64,000 nucleotides of DNA from Lepidodermella squamata. Its lineage: Eukaryota > Gastrotricha. The notes under the pieces were generated by a model that was not told the origin of the DNA, did no database searches, and was given only the letters and a program-made list of their open reading frames with translations. Both the position numbers and the translations under genes were made by a program. Positions within the stretch are counted from its first letter, which is position 1; each line of letters opens with the position of its first letter. This document shows positions 1-9,129 of this stretch, piece after piece. The stretch lies in the NCBI GenBank assembly GCA_047495785.1, contig JBLDXI010000074.1, positions 1,116,001-1,180,000 of the forward strand. The letters are read 5' to 3'.

Positions 1-314
1 TTCAGCCATGTGGGCCTAACTAAATGCATGTAAAATCGACCCATTTTTAAATCGATTTTTTGAAAAACGTCATCTTTGTAATTTACTGGTAATTTATGTC
101 CTGGAACAACTTCTTCCTACTACTTCCTAGGGCCTTTGCAACGCCACATAGATATTCGCAAATTAGGCCACAAAATCACGAAGATCGAAATTTGTCGATC
201 ATGTCGGGGCGAAAAAAATTGTTAAAATGTGATCTGAAAATTCCAGAAAAAATATTTTCTTTACCAGAATGGGCTAAGCTATCGATATATAAAAATACCC
301 GATAAAAATAATCG
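1..314. other. Left flank, no gene seen
   Basis: AT-rich sequence up to the first terminal motif of the transposon. I see no reading frame with splice signals or a recognisable product, and no clear target-site duplication beside the element. Confidence 0.4.
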
Positions 315-458
315 ATACCGTAAATTGGGGCAAAATGGCCGCGGGAAAAAATTACCCCCTGATTTTTTCGCATTTTTACACGTTTCAGAGGGTCCTGATT
401 CCGATTTTATAGGAAGCTCATTTTGCCCCAGGTTTGGGGCAAATTGGACAGGTGTTTT

Positions 459-640
459 GGGGCTAATTGGCCACCCTTATCCTTATAATGGGTTTTTAAT
501 ATTTAGTGATTGTAATGGTTGAATGGTCGAGTGGTTGTGATGCGTCCATCAGAACTTGAGTGATCTGATGAGCGACGGTTCGAATCCTCATAAAGTAGCA
601 TTTTTTTGCTCCGCATTTAATTTTTTTAATTTTTTTGTTT
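459..640 (+). repeat. Left inverted arm with tRNA-like promoter boxes
   Basis: This is a near-identical inverted copy of 2600-2781. It contains TGGTCGAGTGG (524-534), a good pol III A box, and GGTTCGAATCC (577-587), a perfect B box, 53 nt apart as in tRNAs with a long variable arm. Between them CATCAG and CTGATG can pair. The acceptor and T stems do not close well, so this is a tRNA-derived module rather than a working tRNA gene. A T-rich tail follows. Confidence 0.75.
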
Positions 641-797
641 TAATTGTCCATTTTAATAATTTTTAATTAGTTTCTCCGTTTTTTCTGAGAGTTTTATTGC
701 TGAGCAACTTTTAAACGTCTCCCGAACAAAAAAATGTCCGGCATACGTGGTGCTAGTGGAATAATTAAAATGGAAAATTAATGGGTCTTCGACAGGC

Positions 798-931
798 GTC
801 GCGCAAATAAATTCAGTAAACGCGCAAAACAAACAGATGTGAGCAAAGTAAACAAAAGCGTCGCGCACTAGCAGAATGTGTCGCGCAGAATAATAACACC
901 CGTCGCGCAGAGTAATACCACGTGTCGCGCA
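798..931 (+). promoter_or_regulatory. Subterminal array of GTCGCGCA (five copies)
   Basis: Exact GTCGCGCA occurs at 798, 860, 880, 902 and 924, all in one orientation, with roughly 20-nt spacing for the last four. The array sits just upstream of the transposase start (984). Matching words in opposite orientation lie at the other end of the element. Transposase-binding subterminal repeats are the natural reading; this is inference. Confidence 0.65.
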
Positions 932-983
932 AAATATAAATCACGTAGCAAGCCCTTATTTCATTATTTCTCAACGTTCAAAC

Positions 984-2290
984 ATGAGATTTCTTGACGA
1001 AGTTGAAGAATTGATTAATGAGCTTCAACAGCCACCTGATCAGCCGCCACTTCTTCAAAGCATCGATGGCGATAGCATTGAAGCCGATGATTTAGAATCG
1101 CAGCTACCAACAGGTGGAATTTTTGATGACTACGAAAAGTTGAAAAACAACTGGCTACCTATTTTTTCCGGGTCGTACGAGGAAGCCCAGGCCTTCCTGG
1201 GTAATAGGGGCCCATTGTTTCGGCTACGAGGCGGCGAGGAGAGGAGAGGCTGCTATGTGGAGTACTACGGCTGTGCGAAGGGAGGGCGTCGGCGTAAAAA
1301 TGGCCAGCGAATTTGCCGGGCTGAAGTTAAGGTTGTTCACGGCGAAGCAACCAAAATTTACGATAACGACATACCTCACCGGCACCCTGAAGAACTGGCG
1401 CCTTTGACACCCGAGGTCATGCAGGCAATCGACGATGCTTGGTTGGCTGATGTGAGTTAATTTCTCATTTATCATTTATCCACTAGTCATCCACCTTAAA
1501 ATTTTTATAGAAAACAACTTTACGGGCGGTCCAGGTCTATTTATCTCGCCGAAATTTCGACATCGCCATGATTCCCGAGAAGGCTATCGTCGCCTACCTG
1601 AAACAGAAGGAGCGGGCGCTGCTACCCGACGATTCGCCGGTCACCTTGGCTGACCTGGAGCGTTTTTGCGAAAATAAGCTGCAAGTGCCTGAAAATCTTG
1701 ACACGTGCTTCGTCGGCCTGTGCGAGGTCATACCCGAGACGGTCCACTGCGCCCAACAATTCCGCATTCTCCAGACCACGCCTCGCTTGATTGACCATCA
1801 CAAGCATGGCCGCCCATTACACGTCGGCGCCTCGTTTGGCACAACGCACATGGGCTTCCCTTTCATTCTGATGGGGACCAGCGATTGGAGGCGCAAGTTT
1901 CACCCCACTGGCATCGCTTTGACGAAGGGCGAGACGAAGGAGGATTATGCTGCTGTTCTGTTTGGCTTGAAGAACACTTACAGGTTGGCCTTGTTTACCC
2001 TCTTTGAGAGTTTCACTGTTTACTTATCTGATTTAGACGCGTGACCGGTAAAGATATGCCGCGCAAAATTGGCAAAAGTGCGCCGAGTCGAAGCCAGGAT
2101 TTTTGATGACACGCCTGACTTCGTCGAAACACGGTCTGAAATTCAACCAACGTCTGCTGCCCCTTCGCAATCACGGTGCGGTTGTTCCAACGGCTGTAAA
2201 ACTGGCGGCCGAGGCCGTAAATGTTCTTGTCTAGCATCGAATTCTAAATGCGGCTCGGCTTGCTCATGCTCTAATTGTTGCAACAAATAG
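984..2290 (+). pseudogene. FLYWCH-MULE-CXC transposase, internally deleted
   Basis: Exon 984-1451 (156 codons) joins in frame, phase 0, across a GTGAGT...TAG intron to an exon beginning at 1511. The first exon ends in a FLYWCH/WRKY-GCM1-like zinc ligand set (YYGC, RICRA, HRH). The second carries the start of the MULE core (GFPFILMGTSDWRRKFHPTG, about residues 253-272), where family members have the first catalytic Asp just upstream; here that stretch reads LHVGASFGTT, so the Asp seems lost. The frame ends near 1983-2044. A separate frame to 2290 carries a CXC metal-binding tail (CGCSNGC, GRGRKCSCLASNSKCGS). The rest of the DDE core is missing between them. Probably a non-autonomous remnant; AATAAA follows at about 2374. 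Confidence 0.7.
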
Positions 2291-2491
2291 ATTTGAAATT
2301 TGACCTATTTTGTGACATTTTTGTTTTCGCATCTTTTTTAAAATTACTTTGTTGTGATTGCTAATGAAATTTCAATAAAATTGGGTTTGCTACGTCCTGT
2401 TTTAGGTCTGCGACAAATTTATTAAATTTCGCGACGTGGTGATTACAAATGCGCGGCTTTTCAAGTGATGTGCGCACGGATTAATTTCTTC

Positions 2492-2578
2492 TGCGCGACG
2501 GTCTCTTGCGCGACACCTTAAATTATGTTGCGCGCGTTATTGTTTACTTTGCGCGCTTATTGAATTAAATTGCGCGAC
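2492..2578 (-). promoter_or_regulatory. Subterminal array of TGCGCGAC (inverted counterpart)
   Basis: Exact TGCGCGAC, the reverse complement of the left-hand word, occurs at 2492, 2507 and 2571, with decayed versions between (TTGCGCGCG near 2528, TTTGCGCGC near 2549) and TTCGCGACG near 2428. It mirrors the left array around the transposase remnant. Confidence 0.6.
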
Positions 2579-2599
2579 GTTTTGGGTTTCAGTCAAAAT

Positions 2600-2781
2600 T
2601 AATAACAAAATTAAAAAAATTAAATGCGGAGCAAAAAAATGCTACTTTATGAGGATTCGAACCGTCGCTCATCAGATCACTCAAGTTCTGATGGACGCAT
2701 CACAACCACTCGACCATTCAACCCTCACAATCTCTAAATATTAAAAACCCATTATAAGGATAAGGGTGGCCAATTAGCCCC
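2600..2781 (-). repeat. Right inverted arm with tRNA-like promoter boxes
   Basis: Reverse complement of 459-640, with only a few substitutions over about 180 bases. The B box (GGATTCGAACC on the plus strand, 2653-2663) and A box (CCACTCGACCA, 2707-2717) are intact. The arm points inward, toward the transposase. Confidence 0.75.
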
Positions 2782-3180
2782 CATCATTGAGTTTTCCATG
2801 GGGTAATTTGGCCACAATCACCTAGCCATACCTGTGCATCGCCTGGGGTCGCGGTTTTTTTTGCTGTCATCTACGACGAAAATGGTCGAAGGAAAAAAAT
2901 TCATCTGAACATCAAACCTCGTGATTGGCTCCAGGTAATTCAATTTAGAGGGGTCATTTTTACCTCCCTAAACTCACCTCTGTGCAACAACATGCTGTGA
3001 CGTCATTTCGGGACATACGAGGCTGAAAATTTGCAGGCTTGTAGGAGGCTTGTTGATAATCGTCCCCGTAAATTTTTGTGAAGTTTTACCCTGTAGTTTT
3101 TGAGCTATCAATAAAATGGTGAAAACCTCAATTTTTGGCCAATTAGCCCCAAAGGTTCATTTTGCCCCAAATGACGGTAT

Positions 3181-4085
3181 ATATATAAATTTTATCCCCG
3201 TCCAATTTTTTGGGAATTTTCTAGTAATTGCGGGGAAATTGTTGTAAGATTGCTCAATGAAGAGTTGTATTCAATTTTGAACTCAAATGAATCCCAGTTT
3301 TCAATGTATTAGATCGCAACCCAATCAGCATCCTCGAAGAAGATACTTTTGCCTCACATGATGCCGATATTATCGGCCTTAGACCTTATGGCGCTTGAAA
3401 AGTGGTACTTACCTGAAAAGCGCGCTGAATATTCAGGCCGCCTAAGTTGTTAAGCGGCAAAACGCACTGTAGCAGGTGTTCGATCGTTTTATGACTATTA
3501 GCGCGATTATAGGACCTGCTTTGAATTGCAATTTGAGACGCAAATGGTAAGTGTGAACATGCGATAAGTTTTGACTAGGGGTCAGCCGAGCTTCACAAAT
3601 TAGACCGGACAAATCTGGCGTTGCGTAAACAAGCGCGCTTGTACCTATGATTGGGAGACATTCTCACTCATTTAGAGCGTATTCACTTAAAAATAAGGCG
3701 TTGAACGCGATAGGAATGGTGAAGTATGATTTCATCGCAAAATATTGTAAATAAACGTATACTTTTTGCTTTTTGTGAGCATCAATATTTTTCTCACCGC
3801 GCTGTTCGCTCGTCTTCGCTTTCGTTTCACGCGTGATTTTTACGAAAAATCTCGAAAAATTCGTGAAATTCGATTTCATGGATTCATTGTTAATCGCTGT
3901 TAATTTTTGACAATTTTGCTAACATTTCCTCGACGTTATGAGCAATTTGAGCCATTTTCTAGAGATAATAAGCCGAAGAGGGGTTTTTGGTTTTCATTTT
4001 GGCAGTTGTTTGAACAACCAAAACAACCAGCTGGTTACGCCCCTGGAGCCAGTTCAACTTGGTAGACGACTTCGTTGTATTACCA
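3181..4085. other. No gene seen
   Basis: AT-rich sequence between the transposon and the first inverted arm. Short open frames exist but have no splice context, codon bias or recognisable product. Confidence 0.4.
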
Positions 4086-4206
4086 CTTCTAAGAATTGGC
4101 ATGATTTCGCATTTATTTATTTCGTATTAGGTAATCTAAATTTGTTGAAAATAGAATATCAATCATCGATGCTAGCCGTGTTTAGAGTCAGAGATGCTTA
4201 AACGCA

Positions 4207-4502
4207 TCAAGGCTTGGGAGAAATTTGATCATTTGTCAGCCTTTCGAAGTACTCTTCGCGACCAACCGTTCTAGCATAGCTCAGAATTCTTGGATAATTA
4301 GTGCGATAGTTAGCTATCCTCTCGAAGATTTCTTCTTCAGAATGGCGGTTAATGCTATCAGGTTCAATTTCATGTGCCGGCTGAGCTGCTAAAGAGGAGA
4401 TCTGTAATATACCAACGTTAACCATCAAATTATCGGAGTATAAAATCAGAAACTAACCAATGCAGCAATGACGATGATGATGATGAGGAGAAGGTTGTTC
4501 AT
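4207..4502 (-). CDS. Small secreted peptide, 79 aa, copy 1
   Basis: I do not recognise the family. Exon 1 is 4502-4458 (15 codons, MNNLLLIIIIVIAAL), the intron is 4457-4402 (GTTAGT...TTACAG, phase 0), and exon 2 is 4401-4207. The joined protein starts with a very hydrophobic signal peptide ending near LAAQ, then about 58 charged residues without cysteines (key words HEIEPDS, EEEIFERIANYR, REEYFERL). It should be secreted, as a propeptide or amphipathic helical peptide. A perfect CRE-type palindrome lies about 230 bp upstream. The copy at 18189 differs at a few residues only, which supports coding constraint or a recent duplication. Confidence 0.65.
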
Positions 4503-4730
4503 CTTTTGACGAGTTTTCCGTGAAAAAATAGTGTTATTGCAATATGGTATTGTGGTTGATCTAATGCGTCGCAGTCCAATTATTAAATAGAAGTTATCAC
4601 CTGCTCTTACGCAGCGATCGACAAGCGAAATATTAGTCATCCATGCCGTCATTACTTGCGAACTTAGCGCGGTCCTCTTTATTTGCACTGCAATGACGCT
4701 AGCAGACGAGTTTTTTGCATGTAAAGACGA

Positions 4731-4738
4731 TGACGTCA
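4731..4738 (-). promoter_or_regulatory. CRE-like palindrome TGACGTCA
   Basis: Perfect bZIP/CREB-type site about 230 bp upstream of the start of the first 79-residue peptide gene. The same site stands at the matching place in the inverted copy (17953). Confidence 0.5.
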
Positions 4739-5207
4739 GCTAAAACTTATTTCATTGGTCCCAAAAATTAAATAGACGATAGATATCGTATAATCTTTAT
4801 TCATTTTGACATACAGTTATCTGAAATTACACTTTGAATTGTGAGAAACGAGAAATTGTGGAGGTTTGATGCTCCATTTATATTGAGTAAAGAAGTAGAT
4901 GCTATCTTCTCAACCCCTGAAGTAAATTGCCTGTCGTCAGTGGTCCCCTGAACCCTCTCGAGTAAGGCTTTTTTGCGTTTATATTGACGTCAAATTTTAT
5001 GCCTAATGGAGAACGTTAAGTAAAAAAGAAATCCATTTGGTCTTTTGGTCATTTGGTCAATGAACTAGAAAACGATGATAGACTCTACAAAAAACCGCAT
5101 TTGTTTTATTCGGCGAATGCTATGTTCTTAATCCGTGTTTACAAATCATTTTGTGGTAGAAAATAGGATAAAAACAATGCGATGATCCTGAGTGGGAGAG
5201 CCGTGTT

Positions 5208-5633
5208 TCAGCCCCAGTACGGCATGCCGTAGCCGCCCATCCCGTAACCACCCATGCCGTAGCCGCCCATACCGTAGCCGCCCATACCGCCGTAGCCCAT
5301 ACCGTACGATGGGTACATGCCACCGTAGGGATAGCCAAATTGGCGACGATAACGCAGTTTGTGGGTTTTATCAACTTCTTTGCTGCGGTCGAGGCCGTGT
5401 TCGTACTGCTTGCGTTGCTTGTTCTTATCGCCTTCGAAGCCACGGTTGATTTTCTCGGCTGAAGCTTCTTCCTCGCTGCGGTCCTCGTGCCTCTGCAGCT
5501 TCGGTTCGTCGAGGAGCTCCGTCCGCGCGGAGTAGCAAGTGGCGAAAACAGCAAACAGAACTGCGGGTAAAAATTTAAAACTGGCTTTAAATGAAACAAT
5601 GGTTATACCAATGATGGGCAGAATTCGTTGCAT
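5208..5633 (-). CDS. Gly/Tyr/Met-rich secreted peptide precursor
   Basis: The frame is open from 5633 to 5208 (141 codons), but the first third reads poorly as a signal peptide. A 48-nt stretch at 5608-5561 begins GTATAA and ends CCCGCAG, with length divisible by three. Removing it (exon 1 5633-5609, exon 2 5560-5208) gives MQRILPIIVLFAVFATCYSA, a textbook signal peptide, and a 125-residue precursor. A highly charged propeptide follows, ending at a basic site (LRYRR), then a C-terminal mature part of about 45 residues starting QFGYPYGG and holding four GGYGM units before PYWG. This layout resembles nematode neuropeptide-like/antimicrobial YGG-rich peptides; a Gly-rich structural protein is the alternative. 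A TATA box lies upstream. Confidence 0.7.
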   Translation of the reverse strand: MQRILPIIGITIVSFKASFKFLPAVLFAVFATCYSARTELLDEPKLQRHEDRSEEEASAEKINRGFEGDKNKQRKQYEHGLDRSKEVDKTHKLRYRRQFGYPYGGMYPSYGMGYGGMGGYGMGGYGMGGYGMGGYGMPYWG

Positions 5634-5729
5634 GGTGTCGATTAGGGTTGAAATAGGCTCAACAAATTAAAATGTGATGTAGATAATTTGAGAAATGAAA
5701 TGATGGTATTGAAAACAAAATCTCTGCTG

Positions 5730-5737
5730 CCTTTATA
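5730..5737 (-). promoter_or_regulatory. TATA box of the Gly-rich peptide gene
   Basis: TATAAAGG on the minus strand, about 100 nt before the start codon at 5633. It is the only clear TATA match upstream of that gene. Confidence 0.5.
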
Positions 5738-6160
5738 CAGCTCATCACTGATCGTGTTACGATACCCTAATTGGCAGATGGAGCCTTGGAAAAAAACGGA
5801 GTCGCAACAACTAGATAACTTCGCTGTGAAATTTGCTTGAATTTTCATGGAATTTTCGAGTCTTAATTCACGCTGACTTATTGTTTTACTTATTGCGCCC
5901 GACTCATATGTTGGAAATTTCAGTGAAAAGCGCAAATTTCAAGTCGGTGACCCACTTATGAATTTGTCTGTGCACAACAACAATAGCTTTAATGGAACAA
6001 ATAACACTTAGGAAGACAATTAACGGTAATTAGCAAATCTGGCTTCAAACAAAGCAGCCGCTAGCATAGATTCATTCTGTAAACTAGTTTACAAGCATCT
6101 ATTGTGTATCCACACATTGTAAGGACAAAACAAAGCGTACTTTGAGTCTTGAAGCAAATT

Positions 6161-6685
6161 ATGTCTAATGACGAGTCCGATTCCGATGCCAATCAGTTGG
6201 AGGAAGTCATCTGCCTGGAGTGCGGCTTATTTTTCCCTTCGCTGATGGAAACTACAACACATCGAAGATTCGCCCATTCTGAGAGCTTGACGACGCCTTT
6301 ACCGGCAATCCCTGCATCAGAAGCTCTTTTATTCTGCCCTCCAGTAATATGCCAGGGGGGAAAATCAAGCGACGATTCAGTAACGCGGCGAGGTAATAAG
6401 ATTCAGCCTGGTTTTAATGAAAGATTTTCGCAGGTTTTTAATCCCCCCTGTTCAGGAGAGAAAATAGTGACCAAGTCAGATTCGGGAGAGGTCTACTGGT
6501 TCTCACGATGTTTGGACGAAATTCCTGCTGATCAAAGCACCCTGAAAAAGGAAGCCAGCATGAATCTGAAATCTGTTTTATCAAATGGAGATGAAATCCG
6601 CCGCGCTACGCTGAAATTACTCGCTTCGTTGCCACCCTGGCGGAAATTAATGAAACATCGACAATTAAAAGAGTTACCAGAGTAA
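6161..6685 (+). CDS. Single C2H2 zinc-finger protein, 174 aa
   Basis: Intronless frame starting MSNDESDSD at the first ATG (6161). An acidic N-terminus precedes one C2H2 finger, C-x2-C-x12-H-x4-H (CLECGLFFPS to HRRFAH), near residues 18-39. The remainder has no further finger; a lysine/arginine-rich helical tail closes it. One isolated N-terminal finger of this kind occurs in host transcription-related proteins and in the first ORF or N-terminus of some non-LTR elements. With a LINE 2.4 kb downstream, either origin is possible. Function unknown. Confidence 0.5.
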   Translation: MSNDESDSDANQLEEVICLECGLFFPSLMETTTHRRFAHSESLTTPLPAIPASEALLFCPPVICQGGKSSDDSVTRRGNKIQPGFNERFSQVFNPPCSGEKIVTKSDSGEVYWFSRCLDEIPADQSTLKKEASMNLKSVLSNGDEIRRATLKLLASLPPWRKLMKHRQLKELPE

Positions 6686-7785
6686 AGCTTGGACGAATAA
6701 ATCGGACTTCTTGCAGCATCAGAGTGCCTTACTTCATGCTTTCATGCAATCTTTCTATCTTCAAAGTTTACATTGACGTCATTTACAGCTATTCGCTACA
6801 CTTCTCCCTTGTCCGTGATTATAATGGCTTTGCCGCTGATACACGGCAGTAAAGGGACGCTTCAGATTTATCTCAAATAACGTTGAATCGGCGTAAAATT
6901 GTGTTCTCTCTGACATCAAGCAGTAAGTCACGGTACGTCTGAAACGTCTCAAGAAAAGCTGAATCACCTTAAAAAGTTTCCTGACCCCTTCTTGAATATC
7001 TCCTAGTTTAGCTGAAACCCAAGGAATATTTAGCGTGCATTTTATAGAGTATAGGTTCATCCAACAGTGGCCCAACGGTAAAAAAAGCATTCGTCATAAA
7101 GCAGTTCGAGACGAGACTGAGTACATGCCGTGTCGGCTGAGCCTTAAAACGTGCCGTATCCTCTCGAATAAACCATGAGATAAACCTGATAAACCAGCTA
7201 TTTCTGGAACCACTGCGGCTGCAGCGCCGCGCTGAATGAGTGAAGAAAATTGTCATGGACAGGAAAGAGTTCTTTCCACAACATCAACAATCAACACCAC
7301 ATTCTCTTAGGAAGGACGTCGACTACGTCGATCTGTCAAGTCTTCTAAGGGTCTTACAACTGGCGCCAAATGGATGTACGGCGCTGGAGATCGTCCTCGA
7401 TAGAACGGCTGTCCAGATTTACTCAATGGAAACTCGGTCATCTCTGACATGTTACATCTAAAATTTCAAGAAGTACCGTATTCACTTGAAAATTTGTTAT
7501 GTCTCAATTTTATCATCTACTAGCTTGGCAAAATCCTTTGAAAAGTCTAGCTGAATCTCCCGCGGGGTTAGTTCCAGCATCTAGGCAACGCTCAGCAAGC
7601 GTTTGATTTATTGAAATGAGCTAGGTTGCTTCATCAAAGATAGGGTGACCTGACAGTGGCAACTGCTAGCAGTTCGGGGACTCCAAGCAACCAATACACG
7701 TCCTAGAGCATTTCATGGAAAAAGCTGGTCAAAAATGTCGTTCTGCATCTGGAGCGAGATGGCGGCAGACATGCTCAGATTCAGG

Positions 7786-7790
7786 TATAA
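7786..7790 (+). promoter_or_regulatory. TATA-like box, gene copy A
   Basis: GTATAAGG about 80 nt before the start codon. The same GTATAAG stands at the equivalent place in copy B (13595-13599, minus strand). Confidence 0.45.
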
Positions 7791-7865
7791 GGCTGCCTCT
7801 GACAGGCAACCAAGTCATCTATTCACTTTCTCTAACACCTTAGATAACACCTCATCTGTCAAAGG

Positions 7866-8731
7866 ATGGCATTCCTCAAGTACATGGCTGTGCTCGCCGT
7901 CGCATTTGCGGCCGTCGATGCGTGCCCTGCGTCGACAACCTCCACGCCATGCCCAACCACTGCTTCGGGCTCCACAACTTGCACGTCCGGAAACACATGC
8001 GTCACGTCTGCTCAGGCGTGCACCGACTCGACAAAGAGCTGCCTGACCACGATCACGTACCAGCTGTGCGTCATCGCGACGACACAGGGCGGCACCGGCA
8101 TCACACAGAGCAACGTCAAGTACTGCCTCGCCAGCGGCGCTACGTGCACGGCGGCCCTCACCACTGGTTCAGCGGTAAGTCAATTTCTCATTCATCACTG
8201 AAATAATTCACTATCCCCATACCTGTAAAAACAGCAACAAACAACCACTCCTAACAGCTACACGGCGTTCAGTGACTGCTGCGCTGCGACGACGACCACG
8301 GCGGCGAACATCCGCTACGAGTACATCCCACAAACCTCGCCGACGAACCCGACTCTGGCGTGCATCGCCGGCCCCGACGCCCTGCCGTACAAGGTCGCCA
8401 CGCCCGCATCGCCGGCCAACACCAAGCAGGGCTACTGCACCCGCTTCCCATACACGTCTTCTGGCACTGATGCCCTCATCACCGGCACCACTCTGGTAAG
8501 GAAAGAAATGTCTCTTTATTGGGGCTCGATCTTATATATCTGTTCCCATAATATGTGTAGTTCACTGCTGCCCCAGCCAACACGTACACCTACACGTCGT
8601 TCGCCACTTGCTGCGCTGGCATCTTCGGCGGCACCAACGCCGCCTCGCCGTCTGTCGCCAACGTCAACACGTGGGGCTCAGTTTCCGCCTACGGCCTCAC
8701 CCTCGAGAAGTGCATCTCCACCACCCAGTAA
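7866..8731 (+). CDS. Cys/Thr-rich secreted protein, 246 aa, copy A
   Basis: Exons 7866-8174, 8235-8495 and 8561-8731 join in phase 0 (GTAAGT...ACAG, GTAAGG...GTAG). The protein opens with a signal peptide (MAFLKYMAVLAVAFAAVDAC), followed by a Thr/Ser-rich segment with many spaced cysteines. Two related blocks follow, one at the start of exon 2 and one in exon 3, each built around YTxF-x2-CCA (SYTAFSDCCA, YTSFATCCAG). There is no membrane segment. Codon use is markedly GC-rich compared with the AT-rich flanks, as in highly expressed genes. I do not recognise the family; an extracellular disulfide-rich coat, mucus or secretion protein is the safest reading. Two near-identical paralogues lie at 12654-13519 and 19810-20674. 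Confidence 0.8.
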
Positions 8732-9099
8732 ACCGACAACACCAGGAAACATGTTTATCGCATTAACTATAGGATTAATCAGATTTCTTGAGCAGTCATT
8801 GAAATTGCGTAATGCAATGCTTCAAGATATCAACGGAGTGGGCCATTGAAAACCCCACTCGTCTCTTCCAGCATTGCAAGATGTTATAATGTTTGTTTCT
8901 TGCGAGTAGTGATTTCAGCCTGCTCATGAAATGTTTTATTTGTGGAACAACCGCATAGCATTAATCTCCTTGATTGTTCTCTATCAAGACAGTTTATATG
9001 TGAAAAGTTGCTCGCAATAAAAGATTTTCAAGTCACATTTAATTTATTTTAATTTTGGTTACTTCATAGAAGTATCGAGGGCCTGAAAACGTCATGCCC
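8732..9099. other. 3' flank of gene A, no further gene
   Basis: Directly after the stop codon this flank shares about 17 bases with the copy at 19.8 kb (GACAACACCAGGAAAC) but not with copy B. An AATAAA at 9016 could end the transcript. No other gene is visible. Confidence 0.4.
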
Positions 9100-9129
9100 A
9101 TGCATTGCAACCTTTACGCGTGCTAGAGC

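Larger units (their letters stand above)
315..3180. mobile_element. Mutator-like (MULE) DNA transposon, degenerate
   Basis: The outer ends are inverted matches: ATACCGTAAATTGGGGCAAA at 315-334 and, on the other strand, ATACCGTCATTTGGGGCAAA reading inward from 3180. Words of the type GGGGC[AT]AA[AT]TGGCC recur near both ends (327, 437, 459 and, inverted, near 2768, 2802, 3138 and 3163). Inside lie a pair of about 180 bp inverted arms, inverted arrays of an 8-bp word, and a transposase remnant of FLYWCH-MULE-CXC type. Inverted ends, subterminal repeats and transposase family agree on a MULE. No convincing 8-10 bp target duplication could be read, because the flanks are AT-rich, so the outer limits may be off by some bases. 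Confidence 0.75.
4086..4858 (-). repeat. Outer inverted-duplication arm, left copy
   Basis: Inverted copy of 17906-18608, matching through a whole peptide gene, its intron, about 250 bp of upstream sequence and about 120 bp of 3' flank with few substitutions. This copy carries about 60 extra bases around 4766-4830, between a GTAATTT and a GGGACC that are adjacent in the other copy. Confidence 0.8.
7369..8731 (+). repeat. Inner inverted-duplication arm A
   Basis: Matches 14210-12654 on the other strand from a GGATGTACGGCGCTGG word to the stop codon of the enclosed gene, introns included. Identity is near complete inside the gene and lower in the 5' part. Arm B has about 200 bp of LINE-derived sequence near 13640-13845 that is absent here; the gap closes on a TTCTG microhomology at about 7741. 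Confidence 0.85.

Noticed and set aside
524-587. Functional tRNA-Leu/Ser gene
   Set aside because: Pol III boxes are good, but the acceptor and T stems do not pair; treated as a tRNA-derived repeat module.
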